Of a stretch of DNA of 57,090 nucleotides, positions 16,972 through 25,523 are shown one piece after another. The stretch comes from Verrucomicrobiia bacterium (GTDB lineage: Bacteria; Verrucomicrobiota; Verrucomicrobiia; Verrucomicrobiales; Akkermansiaceae): positions 1 through 57,090 of the forward strand of contig JAUIJD010000029.1 in assembly GCA_030431475.1 (NCBI GenBank), read 5' to 3'. Below the pieces are notes generated by a model. That model was not told the origin of the DNA. It saw nothing but the letters and a program-made list of their open reading frames with translations, and made no database searches. Each line of letters starts with the position of its first letter. Position 1 is the first letter of the stretch. Made by a program: the position numbers and the translations under genes.

Positions 16972-17151
16972 ATGAAAGCTCTCTACTGCCTCGTCGCGCT
17001 GCCCTTCGTCGCCGCCTTTTCCTGCGAAAGGCACGACTGGGAGGAAACCAAGGTGCTGCACGAGACGCACGGGCACGACGACCACGGCCACGGCGACGGC
17101 GACGGAGAGCACGGCGCTGAAGGTGGCGACGAGGCCGGAGGGCATCACTGA
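16972..17151 (+). CDS. Small His-rich lipoprotein
   Basis: 59 aa from the ATG at 16972. The signal peptide ends in AAFSC, a lipobox with Cys at about 18. The mature part is only ~40 residues and is rich in His, Asp, Glu and Gly (HETHGHDDHGHGDGDGEHG, ending GGHH). I count ten histidines after the lipobox, so divalent metal binding is plausible, but no fold or family is recognised. It sits 52 nt after lpxB, and its 3' end overlaps the 3' end of the convergent reductase gene by 7 nt. An upstream in-frame ATG at 16936 is less likely because it would bury the signal peptide. Confidence 0.65.
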   Translation: MKALYCLVALPFVAAFSCERHDWEETKVLHETHGHDDHGHGDGDGEHGAEGGDEAGGHH

Positions 17152-17762
17152 GCCCGCGCGTAGCTCAGGAATACCTCGCCCAGATCTTCGTGAGGCTCGA
17201 AGTGGGTGAGCCGGTAGTGGCGTGAGGCCGGAAGGAAGGCATCGGCCGCGCCGATGATGCCGGGAGTGCCGGCTCCCCCGAAGATCCGGTGGCCGGCCCA
17301 GGTCAGGTGGATCTCGTCGATGAGGTCTCGTTCGGCCAGTTCACGCACCAGCGTGCCGCCTCCCTCGCAGTGGATCCGGCCCACGCCGTGCTCGCGGTGG
17401 AGGCCGTCGAGAAATTCGACGAGCGATTCGTGGTGGGGGATGGTGCCGGCAATGGCCGCCGGCGCTTCGCGGGTGCCGAGCAGGTGAACGGGCCCGCCCT
17501 CCGAGTGGAACAGCGGGTGTTCCGGGTCGAAGCGGCCACTGGCGGAAACCACGCAGCGCCGTGGATTGCCCGGGGCCTTCATGGTCATGCGGTCGGCCTC
17601 GAGCGTCCCGCGGCCGACCAGCAGCGCGTCGGCGCCCCGGCGCAGGGCGAGCAGGCGCTGGTGATCCGCCTCGGAGGTCCATCCCGACGGCCGACCTTCG
17701 GCCGAGGTGATGCGGCCGTCGGCGGAGATGGCGAAGTTGATACTGATCCGGGGGCGTTCCAT
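17145..17762 (-). CDS. RibD C-terminal domain (dihydrofolate reductase-like) family reductase
   Basis: 205 aa from the ATG at 17762. The frame stays open upstream to 18503, but that part lies on top of other genes. The fold matches the pyrimidine reductase half of RibD: RISINFAISADGRIT at the start, LRRGADALLVGRGTLEADR, a CVVSASGRFDP strand, HCEGGGTLVRELAERDLIDE (NADPH/substrate loop) and GTPG near the end. It lacks the deaminase half, as many stand-alone RibD_C proteins do. Role: NADPH-dependent reduction of a riboflavin precursor or related compound. The stop codon lies inside the convergent lipoprotein gene, and a membrane-protein gene ends 5 nt upstream. Confidence 0.85.
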   Translation of the reverse strand: MERPRISINFAISADGRITSAEGRPSGWTSEADHQRLLALRRGADALLVGRGTLEADRMTMKAPGNPRRCVVSASGRFDPEHPLFHSEGGPVHLLGTREAPAAIAGTIPHHESLVEFLDGLHREHGVGRIHCEGGGTLVRELAERDLIDEIHLTWAGHRIFGGAGTPGIIGAADAFLPASRHYRLTHFEPHEDLGEVFLSYARAQ

Positions 17763-17767
17763 ACGGG

Positions 17768-18190
17768 TCAATCGAACCACCAGGTGACGATGGAGAAGGG
17801 ATCCTGCCGCAGGATCACCACCGAGGCGATCGGCAGAACGACGCATCCGAGGGCGATGAGCCTCCACTGGGGTGTCTCCCGGGCGATCCGCCACCAGAGT
17901 GCCGGCAGGAGGAAGGGCTGCACCGGGAGCAGCGCCAGGCAGAATCCGGCGATCACTCCGAGGACGGTGACGAGGGGGCTGATGAACTTGGGGTCGTCGA
18001 GCATCGGTCGTGGGGGGCGACCGAGCGTCAGCCAGGCGACGCCCCACTGCAGGCCGATCAGCAGCACCGGCGCGACGCCGAGGAGCAGCGAGGCGGCGGC
18101 TCCGAGCGAGTGCGCGGTGCTCCAGGGCCTCCGCTCGGGCGGGGCCATCGGACTTGCGGTCTCGGAGGTCTCCGCTACGTTCACGCTCAT
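17768..18190 (-). CDS. Hypothetical membrane protein, three helices
   Basis: 140 aa from the ATG at 18190. Three hydrophobic segments: LGAAASLLLGVAPVLLIGLQ (about residues 30-50), LVTVLGVIAGFCLALLPV (75-93) and LIALGCVVLPIASVVIL (112-128). The N-terminus is polar. Not recognised; the layout resembles small uncharacterised membrane proteins of Verrucomicrobiota. It runs into the RibD-like gene with 5 nt between. Its ATG and the ATG of the divergent glutaredoxin gene overlap in the tetranucleotide CATG (18188-18191), so there is no room for a promoter between them unless one or both starts lie elsewhere. Confidence 0.6.
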   Translation of the reverse strand: MSVNVAETSETASPMAPPERRPWSTAHSLGAAASLLLGVAPVLLIGLQWGVAWLTLGRPPRPMLDDPKFISPLVTVLGVIAGFCLALLPVQPFLLPALWWRIARETPQWRLIALGCVVLPIASVVILRQDPFSIVTWWFD

Positions 18191-18560
18191 GAGCGAATCC
18201 CAACCCAAAATCACCGCCTACCTCAAGACCTACTGCGGCTGGAGCGAGGGGGTGCGGGCGATCATGCGCAAGTACGGCCTGGAGTTCGAGGAGAAGGACA
18301 TCATCAAGAATCCCGCCTTCCGCTGGGAGATGGAGCAGAGGAGCGGGCAGCCGCTCTCGCCCTGTGTCGAGATCGACGGAGAGATGCTGGCCGATGTCTC
18401 CGGCGAGGAGGTCGAGGCCTGGATGGTCGAGAACGGAAAGATCGAGAAGAGCGAGACCGAGGCCGACGCGCCGACGGATTCCGCCTGCAGCGACGAGGAG
18501 CACGAAGCCATGGCGCGCGGGGAGATCCCGGGCGGCAAGGTGAAGTTCCTCGACGAGTGA
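18189..18560 (+). CDS. Glutaredoxin family protein
   Basis: 123 aa from ATG at 18189. Residues 7-80 have the thioredoxin fold of small glutaredoxins: ITAYLKTYCGWSEGV with a monothiol CGWS-type motif at about 16-19, a KDIIKNP strand, the cis-Pro segment LSPCVEIDGEMLADVSGEE, and a closing helix (VEAWMVENG). The ~35-residue tail is acidic and contains a further Cys. Likely role: thiol transfer or iron-sulfur handling in the cytoplasm. The longer frame reaching back to 17289 is a shadow of the opposite-strand genes. A hairpin at 18572-18597 separates it from the convergent beta-CASP gene. Confidence 0.85.
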   Translation: MSESQPKITAYLKTYCGWSEGVRAIMRKYGLEFEEKDIIKNPAFRWEMEQRSGQPLSPCVEIDGEMLADVSGEEVEAWMVENGKIEKSETEADAPTDSACSDEEHEAMARGEIPGGKVKFLDE

Positions 18561-18571
18561 GGGAGAGGATT

Positions 18572-18597
18572 CCGAGCGTTCCCAAGTGGGCGCTCGG
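18572..18597. terminator. Hairpin between convergent genes, possible two-way terminator
   Basis: ccgagcg (18572-18578) pairs with cgctcgg (18591-18597), with an inner ccc/ggg step and an aagt loop. There is no T-run on either side, so terminator function is only suggested by its place between the glutaredoxin gene and the convergent nuclease gene. Confidence 0.45.
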
Positions 18598-18637
18598 TGC
18601 GGGGGGAAGTGTCGATTCGGAGATCGGCGGTCCGTGC

Positions 18638-20008
18638 TCAGTCGAGCTCGTAGCTGAGGCCGGGCTCGGGGATGATGACCTCGTTTCCGGGCATTTCGGC
18701 GCGGAGGCGGTCGAGGAACCAGCCGCTGGCCTCGAGGTCGCCGTGGACGAGGAAGGTGCGTTTCGGATTCACCTTCTTCACGTAGGCGAGCAGGTCCTCG
18801 CGGGTCGCGTGGCCGCTGAAGTCGAAGACGTCCATTTCCGCCCGGAACGGGACCGGAGGATGGGCGGGGTCGAGCACGATCTTGTCGCCGTGGGCGGCGG
18901 CGCGGATGTGGCCGGCCGGTGAGTCGGGATCGGCGTAGCCGACGAAGAGCAGCGAGTTCTTCCGGTTTTCCAGGAAGCCGGCGCGGGCGAAGGCGTTGGA
19001 GACGGTCTTCTCGGTCATCATGCCGCTCGAGAGGCAGTAGATGGTGCCGGCCTGGGGAATGATCGGGGCCCGCTTGCGCCGACGGCTGCCGACCTGGAGC
19101 TCCATGTCCTTGAGAATGCGGAAGTCGTCGTCGCTGCGTCGGGTACGGCCTTCGGCGTACTTGTCGTAGATCACGGTCATCTTCGTCGACAGCCCGCCGA
19201 TCACCACGGGCGCCTTGGCCGGGATCATGCCGCGCCGCTTGAAGCGGTGGATCATGGTCAGGACCTCCTGCGTCTTGCCCATGGCGAAGACGGGAATGAG
19301 GACCGAGCCGCCGCGGTGCAGGGTGCGCTCGATCTGTTCCGCGAAGCGGGCCTCCTCGGCCTGGCGGCAGTAGTCCTCGCCCCGGGGACTGGCGCCGCGG
19401 GTCGTTTCGATGATCAGCGTGTCGACCGGATCCTCGGGGAACATCGCGCCCTTGATCAGGGTGGAGGGCTCGAAGTTGACATCGCCGGTGTAGAGCAGCG
19501 TGTGGTCGCCGGTCTTCATTGTCACGCCGATCGATCCGAGCACGTGGCCGGCATCGTGGAAGGTGGCGCGCAGGGTGCCGTCGGGGTCGAGATCGAAGGG
19601 TCGCTCGATCGCGCGCGTCTCCACGGCGGCCTCGATTTCGTCGAGCTCGCGGTGGGTGAAGAGCGGGTAGTCGGTGATGCCGAGCTCGGTGCGCTTCGAC
19701 TGCATCACGTTCACCGAATTGTGGAGCATCGCGAAGCCGAGCTCGGCGGCGGCCTGCGAGAAGAAGATCTTCGCCTGCGGTTGGTCGCGGAGGAGGACGG
19801 GGAGCGAGCCGATGTGGTCGAGGTGGGCGTGGGTGATCACCGCCGAGTCGATCGAGCCCTCCTCGAGCCAGTCGAAGCGGGGAACGGCATCGTAGCCCTC
19901 ATGCTTCGGGTGCATGCCGGCATCGAGGACCACGCGGGCCTCGCCGGTATCGACCAGGTAGGAATTCGAGCCGATCTCGGCGTGGCGGCAGAGGCTGCGG
20001 AAAAGCAC
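18638..20008 (-). CDS. MBL-fold beta-CASP ribonuclease/exonuclease family protein
   Basis: 456 aa, cytoplasmic, CPSF73/RNase-like family. The metallo-beta-lactamase motifs are intact: THAHLDHIG (H60, H62, D64, H65), the AGHVLGSIG segment with a metal His near residue 155, LLYTGDVN and, at the end, FLVHGD. The inserted beta-CASP domain includes IPVFAMGKTQEVL and VIGGLSTKM, with FDFSGHATREDLL closing it. Typical length. Bacterial members cleave or trim RNA, so a role in RNA maturation or decay is likely. The ATG at 20008 is about 100 nt from the divergent fabD start. Confidence 0.92.
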   Translation of the reverse strand: MLFRSLCRHAEIGSNSYLVDTGEARVVLDAGMHPKHEGYDAVPRFDWLEEGSIDSAVITHAHLDHIGSLPVLLRDQPQAKIFFSQAAAELGFAMLHNSVNVMQSKRTELGITDYPLFTHRELDEIEAAVETRAIERPFDLDPDGTLRATFHDAGHVLGSIGVTMKTGDHTLLYTGDVNFEPSTLIKGAMFPEDPVDTLIIETTRGASPRGEDYCRQAEEARFAEQIERTLHRGGSVLIPVFAMGKTQEVLTMIHRFKRRGMIPAKAPVVIGGLSTKMTVIYDKYAEGRTRRSDDDFRILKDMELQVGSRRRKRAPIIPQAGTIYCLSSGMMTEKTVSNAFARAGFLENRKNSLLFVGYADPDSPAGHIRAAAHGDKIVLDPAHPPVPFRAEMDVFDFSGHATREDLLAYVKKVNPKRTFLVHGDLEASGWFLDRLRAEMPGNEVIIPEPGLSYELD

Positions 20009-20110
20009 GCCGTGGACCTTGGTCGGAGCGGGGGATTTGTCGATCGCGGAGTTCCCGGGCGGGCCGGGCTTGATCCCGGTGCCGGGGCGTGCGTAGGAAC
20101 GGGGACCGCC

Positions 20111-21037
20111 ATGAGTGAGGTCGTTCTACTTTTTTCCGGACAAGGTGCCCAGAAGGTGGGCATGGGTAAGGATTTCTTCGACGTCTCGGCCGAGGCCCGG
20201 CTGATGTTCGGAGACGCCAGCGAGACGCTCGGATTCGATCTGAGCCGGGTGATGTTCGAGGGGCCGGAGGACGAGCTGACGCGCACTTCGCGCTGCCAGC
20301 CGGCGCTCTACCTGCACGGGCTGGTCGCCCTGCGGCTGCTGCAGGAAAAGGTGCCGGGCCTCAAGCCGGTCGCCGCCGCCGGGCTGTCGCTGGGGGAATT
20401 CACCGCCCATGCGGCGGCGGGCTCGTTCTCGCTGTCCGACGGCCTGCAACTGGTCGCGAAGCGGGGTGGCTTCATGGAGGAGGCCTGCAAGGCGACCCGG
20501 GGCGCGATGGCGGCGATGCTGAGCCGGGACGAGGAGGTGGTGAAGGAACTCGCGGCCGAGTGCGACGTGGACGTCGCGAATTTCAACGCACCGGGACAGA
20601 TCGTGCTGTCGGGGGCGGCCGAGGGCATCGATGCCGCCGTGGAGAAGGCCAGGGACAAGGGGATCCGCCGTGCGGTGAAGCTCAAGGTCGCCGGTGCCTA
20701 CCACAGCCGGCTGATGCAGTCGGCGCAGGAGAAGCTGGCGGTCGAGCTGAACACCGTCGAGATCTCGAAGCCCGCGATTCCGGTGGTGTGCAACTACGGT
20801 GCCTCGGTGGTCGAGGAGCCGGCGGTGATCCGCGAGATGCTGGAGAAGCAGGTGACCGGTTCGGTGCGCTGGACCGAGTCGATCGAGTTGCTCGTGAAGC
20901 AGGGGCACACGACCTTCGTCGAGCTGGGCCCCGGAAAGGTGCTGGCCGGGCTGGTGTCGAAGATCGCCCAGGACGTCACGGTCCACAGCGTCGAGGATCT
21001 CGAGTCGCTGGAGACCGCGGCGGAGGCGCTGGGTTGA
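20111..21037 (+). CDS. fabD: Malonyl CoA-acyl carrier protein transacylase
   Basis: Moves malonyl groups from CoA to acyl carrier protein in fatty-acid synthesis. 308 aa from the ATG at 20111, the typical length. Seen: LFSGQGAQKVGMGKD (oxyanion Gln), GLSLGEFTAHAAAG with the nucleophile Ser in GLSLG (about residue 92), the Arg in AKRGGFMEEAC, AGAYHSRLMQ (catalytic His), and VELGPGKVLAGL near the end. The rest of the fab cluster is not present here. Its stop overlaps a possible TTG start of the following membrane-protein gene. Confidence 0.95.
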   Translation: MSEVVLLFSGQGAQKVGMGKDFFDVSAEARLMFGDASETLGFDLSRVMFEGPEDELTRTSRCQPALYLHGLVALRLLQEKVPGLKPVAAAGLSLGEFTAHAAAGSFSLSDGLQLVAKRGGFMEEACKATRGAMAAMLSRDEEVVKELAAECDVDVANFNAPGQIVLSGAAEGIDAAVEKARDKGIRRAVKLKVAGAYHSRLMQSAQEKLAVELNTVEISKPAIPVVCNYGASVVEEPAVIREMLEKQVTGSVRWTESIELLVKQGHTTFVELGPGKVLAGLVSKIAQDVTVHSVEDLESLETAAEALG

Positions 21038-21480
21038 GCGGGGGCGCGTTGAGCTTCGAGAAGGTTTATCGGATCCATGCGTGGATTTCGATGGGCCTGT
21101 TCTCGTTGTTCATCCTCCGCTTTACGTGGGTGGCCCTCGTCATCGGCACACCCGACGACGCATGGATCGCGCTATTGCTGTGCGGCGTCATCGGAGCGCT
21201 GTGGATGGGAGGGCACGCGCTGGCGGCGTTTCGGAAATCCCCGACCGCGTGCTATGCGTGCATCCTCATCGACACGATCCTCGGGATCCTGATGCTCTAC
21301 GGACTCGTGCAGATGATCCGGGCAATCCCCCATTTGGCTCTGTGGCGGGCCTGGCTTCCGCTTTTCTACTGGGCCGCCATCGCCGTCTGGGTCCTGAGCA
21401 TGGCGGTGATGAACATCCTCTTCGCCCGCTGGTGCCTCGGCCGAAATCAAGCGTCGCCGAAGGAGGGGGATCCGGGGTGA
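21034..21480 (+). CDS. Hypothetical membrane protein, four helices
   Basis: About 148 aa if it starts with TTG at 21034, in a TTGA overlap with the fabD stop; a TTG at 21049 or the ATG at 21091 are alternatives. Four hydrophobic stretches: GLFSLFILRFTWVALVIG, IALLLCGVIGALWMGGHAL, CILIDTILGILMLYGLVQMI and FYWAAIAVWVLSMAVMNILF. No known family recognised. The tight spacing suggests co-expression with fabD, so a lipid or envelope role is possible but not shown. Confidence 0.6.
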   Translation: MSGGALSFEKVYRIHAWISMGLFSLFILRFTWVALVIGTPDDAWIALLLCGVIGALWMGGHALAAFRKSPTACYACILIDTILGILMLYGLVQMIRAIPHLALWRAWLPLFYWAAIAVWVLSMAVMNILFARWCLGRNQASPKEGDPG

Positions 21481-21580
21481 GCGGGAAAGCCCCTCGTCGA
21501 TCTGGAGAGTTCGATGAGGCTCGCTTCCCGGTTTGCCGGCACACGGACCTCCTCCGCCGGACCTGAGCGTCTGACTTCGG

Positions 21581-24500
21581 CTACCGATTCCGGTACTTCG
21601 GCTCGAAGGGCTCCTCGACGGCTTCCTCGACCTCCTTGAGCAGGGTGGCGACGGCGACGCGGAGCTGCGGGTGGCGGTCGTGGAGGGTGTCGGCGGGCCC
21701 GCGGTCGACGAAGATGTGGGGTTCGGCACCGTTCATTTCCATGTCCTCGCCGGTGTCGGGGAGGAACCAGCCGCGGAAGGGGACGCGCAGTGTGCCGGCG
21801 TCGAGGATGCGGTCGCGGGCGGCGGAGATGACGCCGCCGGCGGTCTGCACCCCGACGAGCTTGCCGCGGTCGAGGGTCTTGATCGCGTGGGCGAAGATCT
21901 CGGCGTTGGAGTAGGAGTTCTGGTTGCAGAGGACCACCAGCGGCTTGTGCCAGGAGGCGTAGACCTTGCGGTCCTGCGGGTAGCCCGGGTTGCCGTCGCG
22001 CGGGATGGTGACGGCGTGCCGCGGCTGGCAGAGGACGGTGAGCAGGTGGTCGGTGATGAAGCCGCCGCCGTTGTCGCGGATGTCGATGATGAGGCCGTCC
22101 TTGCCGTGGCCGGCGGCGTAGATCTGGCGTTCGAACCTTTCGAACTCGTCCCAGAACATGCGGGCGATGTGGACGTAGCCGAGGCGGCCGTCGGACCACT
22201 CGTCGACCCGCCGGCGGTTCTCGGTGATGATCTCCTTCTCGGCCAGCACGGTCGCCTTGTGGTAGGAAATCGCCTCGAGCTCGTGTTCGTGGGTTTCGCC
22301 GCCGGCGTCGCGCACGGTGATGCGGATGCGGCGGTCCATGCGGCCGTTCATGAACCGGTGGACCGGCATCGAGCCGTCGACGCGGCGGCCGTTGATGCGG
22401 ACGATGGTGTCGCCCGGCTCGATCGGGGGCAGGCAGTTGGCGGCGGGGCTGTCGGCGATGACGTGGGCGACCTTCAGCGGGTCGCCGGGGCCGTCGCGGT
22501 GGAAGCGGATGCCGACGTGGCGGGTGTTCTGGAACTCGGCACCCTCGTTTTCCCAGCCCTTCGGCCATTCCTCGGACTCGAAGGTGAGGTGGGAGGCATT
22601 GAGCTCGCCGAGGAGCATGGAGATGACGCGGTCGAAGGTGCGGGAGTCCGGGGCGTTGGCGGCGGCTTCCTCGTATTTCACGCGGATCGCGCTCCAGTCG
22701 CGTCCGTTCATCCGATCGTCGTAGAAGCGATCCCGGAGGGTGCGCCAGACCAGGCGGTAGCAGAGGCGCTGGTGGGCCACCCGGTCACGCACCATGCGCG
22801 CCTCGACCTCGTAGCGCTTGAGCTTGCCCTTCTTCAGGGTGGCCGGGGCCTGGTCGACGATCCAGTAGATGGTGTCCTCCTCCGCGCGGATCGGCAGGCC
22901 GCGGTGGTCGGCGATCGACTCCATGCGGGCCTTGGGCCGCGGCTCGATGCGGTAGAGGGTGTCGTTGCTGCTGTTCTTCGACTGGAACAGGATGGCCTCG
23001 CCGTCGTGGGTCCAGAGGACCCGCTCGGGTTCGATGCCGCGGGTGTTGAGGCGGACGACGCGCTCGCTGAGTCCCTCGAAGTCGATGCGGAGGGCGGGGT
23101 CGGCTTTCGGCGCCGGATCGGGGAGTTCGGGGCGGGGGGTGTCGGCCGTTTCCCGGGGAGGCTCCTCGTCGCTCTCGTGGGAGCTGTCGCGGTCCTCCTG
23201 CTGGTAGAGGGGGTCGTCGCGCATGATCTCCTCGGCCTCCGACTCGCGGCGATCGCGCGTGCTGCGGACGGCCTCCTCCAGGCGGAGGTCGACGTAGAAG
23301 AGGCCCATCTCGTTGTTGAGGCGGCGGCCGGTGAAGGCGATGCGGTGGCCGTCGGGCGACCAGCGCGGGGAGCCTTCGAAGTCGGGGTGGCGGGAGATAT
23401 TGAAGGGTTCGCCCTCGCCGTTGCTGCGGATGATGTAGATGTCGCGGTTGAAGTTGTGATCCTGGGCGGCGAATACGAGCCATTCGCCGTCGGGCGACCA
23501 GTCGTAGGTCGGGCCGTTCCACGAGCGGAAGATGACCTTGGGGTCGGAGCCGTCGGCGTTGGCGACGGTCAGGTTGCCCGAGCCGGCGACCCACGCGAGG
23601 CGGGTGCCGTCGGGGCTCAGCGAGAAGCGGCCCTTGGGCTCGGGGCCGAAGCTGACCTGCTCGCGCTCGAAGGACTCCGCGCGCCACCAGAACTCGTCGG
23701 CGTCCTTGCGCGACATCCGCCAGATGTTGCATTCGAGGCCGTTGTCGTAGGTGTAGTAGAGGTATTTCCCGTCCGCGGAAAACACCGGGTCGTCCTCGCG
23801 GCCGTCGGTGCGGGTGATGCGGTTGGGCTCGCGCAGCACGGTATCCATGGCCCACAGCTCGCCCTCGGCGCGGAACGCGATCTCGAGGCCGCTCGGGGAA
23901 AAGTCGGCATCCACCGTGCCGTCGATCTCGCGGACTTCGGCGGAATTGTCGGCGAGGTCCTCGGCCTGCCGGATCTCAAGCCGCACGGGCGGTTCACCGC
24001 TCTGAGGGTGGAAGCGCCAGAGGTGGAAGCCGCGGCGGAACACCATGGTCGAGCCGTCGGCGGAGAGCGACGGCAGCATGACGCCGTCGTCGGTGAAGTG
24101 GGTGAGCTGGCGGTCCTCGCTGCCGTCGAGCCGGCGCGACCAGACATTGAAGCAGCCGTCGCGCTCCGACAGGTAGTAGTAGCCCTGGGAGTCCGGCCAC
24201 GGGATGGGCGAGCGGGCCTCGGTCTCCTCCTTGATCAACTCGGTGAAGGTGCCGTCGGCGGGCTGGTAGCTCCAGATCGAGGAGGCTCTCGGTCCGCGAT
24301 ACCCCTTGCGGTAGAGGTTTTCGCCCTCGCGGCAGAAGAGGAGCTGGGAGCCGTCGGGCATCCAGATCGAGTTCTTGGCGGTGGCGTTGAACAGGTACTG
24401 CTCGGGTGCGTCGCGGCGGAGGTCGACCTCGATCAGCCGGGTCGGCCGGAAGCCGGGTTCGTCGCGCTCGCCCCGGAGAATCGCCGTGCGGCCATCGGGG

Positions 24501-24874
24501 GCGAGGCACTCAAGGGTGCCGCCCTCGGAATGGAAGCTGTGTTGGGTCGCCGGTCCGCCGTCGGCCGGCATCGAGAAAAGCTGCAGGGCCCCGGTGCGCG
24601 TCGAACAGAAATAGAGCGTGGCGCCGTCGTGCGAGAACAACGGGTAGCTGTCACGCGCGGGGTGGGCGGTGACGCGGGTGGCGCGTCCCCCCTCGGACGA
24701 GACCGACCACAGGTCGTCGCGCCATTCGAACACCAGGCGGGAGCCGTCGGGCGAAAGCGTCGGCCAGCTCGTCATCCAGATGTCGCCGGCATCGTTCGGA
24801 GACGCGACTTCGTCGCCGGCGAAGGCCGGAGAAAGCGAGAGGGTGAGGAGTAGGGGAACGAGACCGGGTCGCAT
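21581..24874 (-). CDS. Tricorn-like S41 family protease
   Basis: 1097 aa with a signal peptide (LLTLSLSPAFAG), so it is exported. Residues ~25-560 contain PD40/WD40-type propeller blades marked by repeated SPDG, SADG and SHDG turns. An acidic linker (~560-610) and a further beta part follow. Residues ~690-770 are the C1 helical domain, a PDZ domain covers ~775-870 (VADSPAANCLPPIEPGDTIVRI, written here with a break at PP), and the S41 core follows (GYVHIARMFWDEFERF, DIRDNGGGFITDHLL). The likely nucleophile is a Ser in NQNSYSNAEIF, with GVQTAGGVI after it. The order matches tricorn protease. Probable role: periplasmic degradation of peptides. Its gene is convergent with fabD's partner. Confidence 0.92.
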   Translation of the reverse strand: MRPGLVPLLLTLSLSPAFAGDEVASPNDAGDIWMTSWPTLSPDGSRLVFEWRDDLWSVSSEGGRATRVTAHPARDSYPLFSHDGATLYFCSTRTGALQLFSMPADGGPATQHSFHSEGGTLECLAPDGRTAILRGERDEPGFRPTRLIEVDLRRDAPEQYLFNATAKNSIWMPDGSQLLFCREGENLYRKGYRGPRASSIWSYQPADGTFTELIKEETEARSPIPWPDSQGYYYLSERDGCFNVWSRRLDGSEDRQLTHFTDDGVMLPSLSADGSTMVFRRGFHLWRFHPQSGEPPVRLEIRQAEDLADNSAEVREIDGTVDADFSPSGLEIAFRAEGELWAMDTVLREPNRITRTDGREDDPVFSADGKYLYYTYDNGLECNIWRMSRKDADEFWWRAESFEREQVSFGPEPKGRFSLSPDGTRLAWVAGSGNLTVANADGSDPKVIFRSWNGPTYDWSPDGEWLVFAAQDHNFNRDIYIIRSNGEGEPFNISRHPDFEGSPRWSPDGHRIAFTGRRLNNEMGLFYVDLRLEEAVRSTRDRRESEAEEIMRDDPLYQQEDRDSSHESDEEPPRETADTPRPELPDPAPKADPALRIDFEGLSERVVRLNTRGIEPERVLWTHDGEAILFQSKNSSNDTLYRIEPRPKARMESIADHRGLPIRAEEDTIYWIVDQAPATLKKGKLKRYEVEARMVRDRVAHQRLCYRLVWRTLRDRFYDDRMNGRDWSAIRVKYEEAAANAPDSRTFDRVISMLLGELNASHLTFESEEWPKGWENEGAEFQNTRHVGIRFHRDGPGDPLKVAHVIADSPAANCLPPIEPGDTIVRINGRRVDGSMPVHRFMNGRMDRRIRITVRDAGGETHEHELEAISYHKATVLAEKEIITENRRRVDEWSDGRLGYVHIARMFWDEFERFERQIYAAGHGKDGLIIDIRDNGGGFITDHLLTVLCQPRHAVTIPRDGNPGYPQDRKVYASWHKPLVVLCNQNSYSNAEIFAHAIKTLDRGKLVGVQTAGGVISAARDRILDAGTLRVPFRGWFLPDTGEDMEMNGAEPHIFVDRGPADTLHDRHPQLRVAVATLLKEVEEAVEEPFEPKYRNR

Positions 24875-24953
24875 GCAGGCGGCTCAGACTACGGGACGGC
24901 TGATGCGGAGTTATCGCAGCTATTTCGGGAAACTGAAGCAAATTTGGCGGTGG

Positions 24954-25460
24954 TTAGAGCGGGCTCGATCCGGGCGCGGACCTCTCGCGGGCTTCGATTT
25001 CCAGTGGCGCGGCGTGGTAGCCGTGGTGCAGGCATTCGAAGATGTAGCGCCTCATGAAGGGGGCGTGACCGCCGAGACGCTGGTACTGGGCGACGTGGAC
25101 CAGTTCATGCCGAAGCAGGGTTTCGTCGGCGTCGAGGGCCGAGATGCCCCGACCCAGCGCCATTCCGGCCGGGTGAAACACGGGAGCGCCGAGTCGGCGC
25201 AGGAGCCCGATCACGGGGTCGGGCAGCGGCAGCGGGACGCGGGGCGGGTGCTCGACCCGGAGACCGGCGGGGTGCAGGATGCCGAGGTCGTGGGCGAACG
25301 GCTCGAGCGTTGGGCCGATCGGTGACCCGGTCGCCAGAATCGCCTTCTCCCGGGCCGAACTCCAGCGCGCCAGCGACGGCGCGAGTCCGTCGGCAAGCAC
25401 GTGGGCGAGAGCGGCCGGGACAGACGCGGGGGCTGCCGTGGTCGGGTGGGGCTCGGGCAT
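24954..25460 (-). CDS. Putative metallopeptidase-like protein with HELVH motif
   Basis: 168 aa. A single HExxH-type zinc motif, LLRHELVHVAQYQRLGG (about residues 117-133), is followed by RYIFECLHHGY and APLEIEAR, a pattern I associate with DUF4157-like proteins. There is no signal peptide and no membrane helix; the N-terminal ~30 residues are Ala/Pro-rich. Whether it cleaves anything is unknown: the third zinc ligand cannot be assigned with certainty, although Glu in PLEIEAR is a candidate. It follows the LysM-protein gene by 63 nt on the same strand. Confidence 0.65.
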   Translation of the reverse strand: MPEPHPTTAAPASVPAALAHVLADGLAPSLARWSSAREKAILATGSPIGPTLEPFAHDLGILHPAGLRVEHPPRVPLPLPDPVIGLLRRLGAPVFHPAGMALGRGISALDADETLLRHELVHVAQYQRLGGHAPFMRRYIFECLHHGYHAAPLEIEARERSAPGSSPL

Positions 25461-25523
25461 GGTGGAGACCGTTTCATCGGCTTCCCTGTCCGCCTTGTCG
25501 ACTCCAAGCCGGAAGGCAGGCGA

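Noticed and set aside
17763..18503. Upstream extension of the RibD-like reductase frame
   Set aside because: Runs opposite or through the membrane protein and glutaredoxin genes, and the reductase family begins at the ATG at 17762.
21671..24853. Long plus-strand open frame of 1060 codons opposite the tricorn-like protease
   Set aside because: It lacks any domain character, is low-complexity (Val/Gly/Ala/Asp-rich), and mirrors a well-supported protease on the other strand. Open antisense frames are expected at this GC content.
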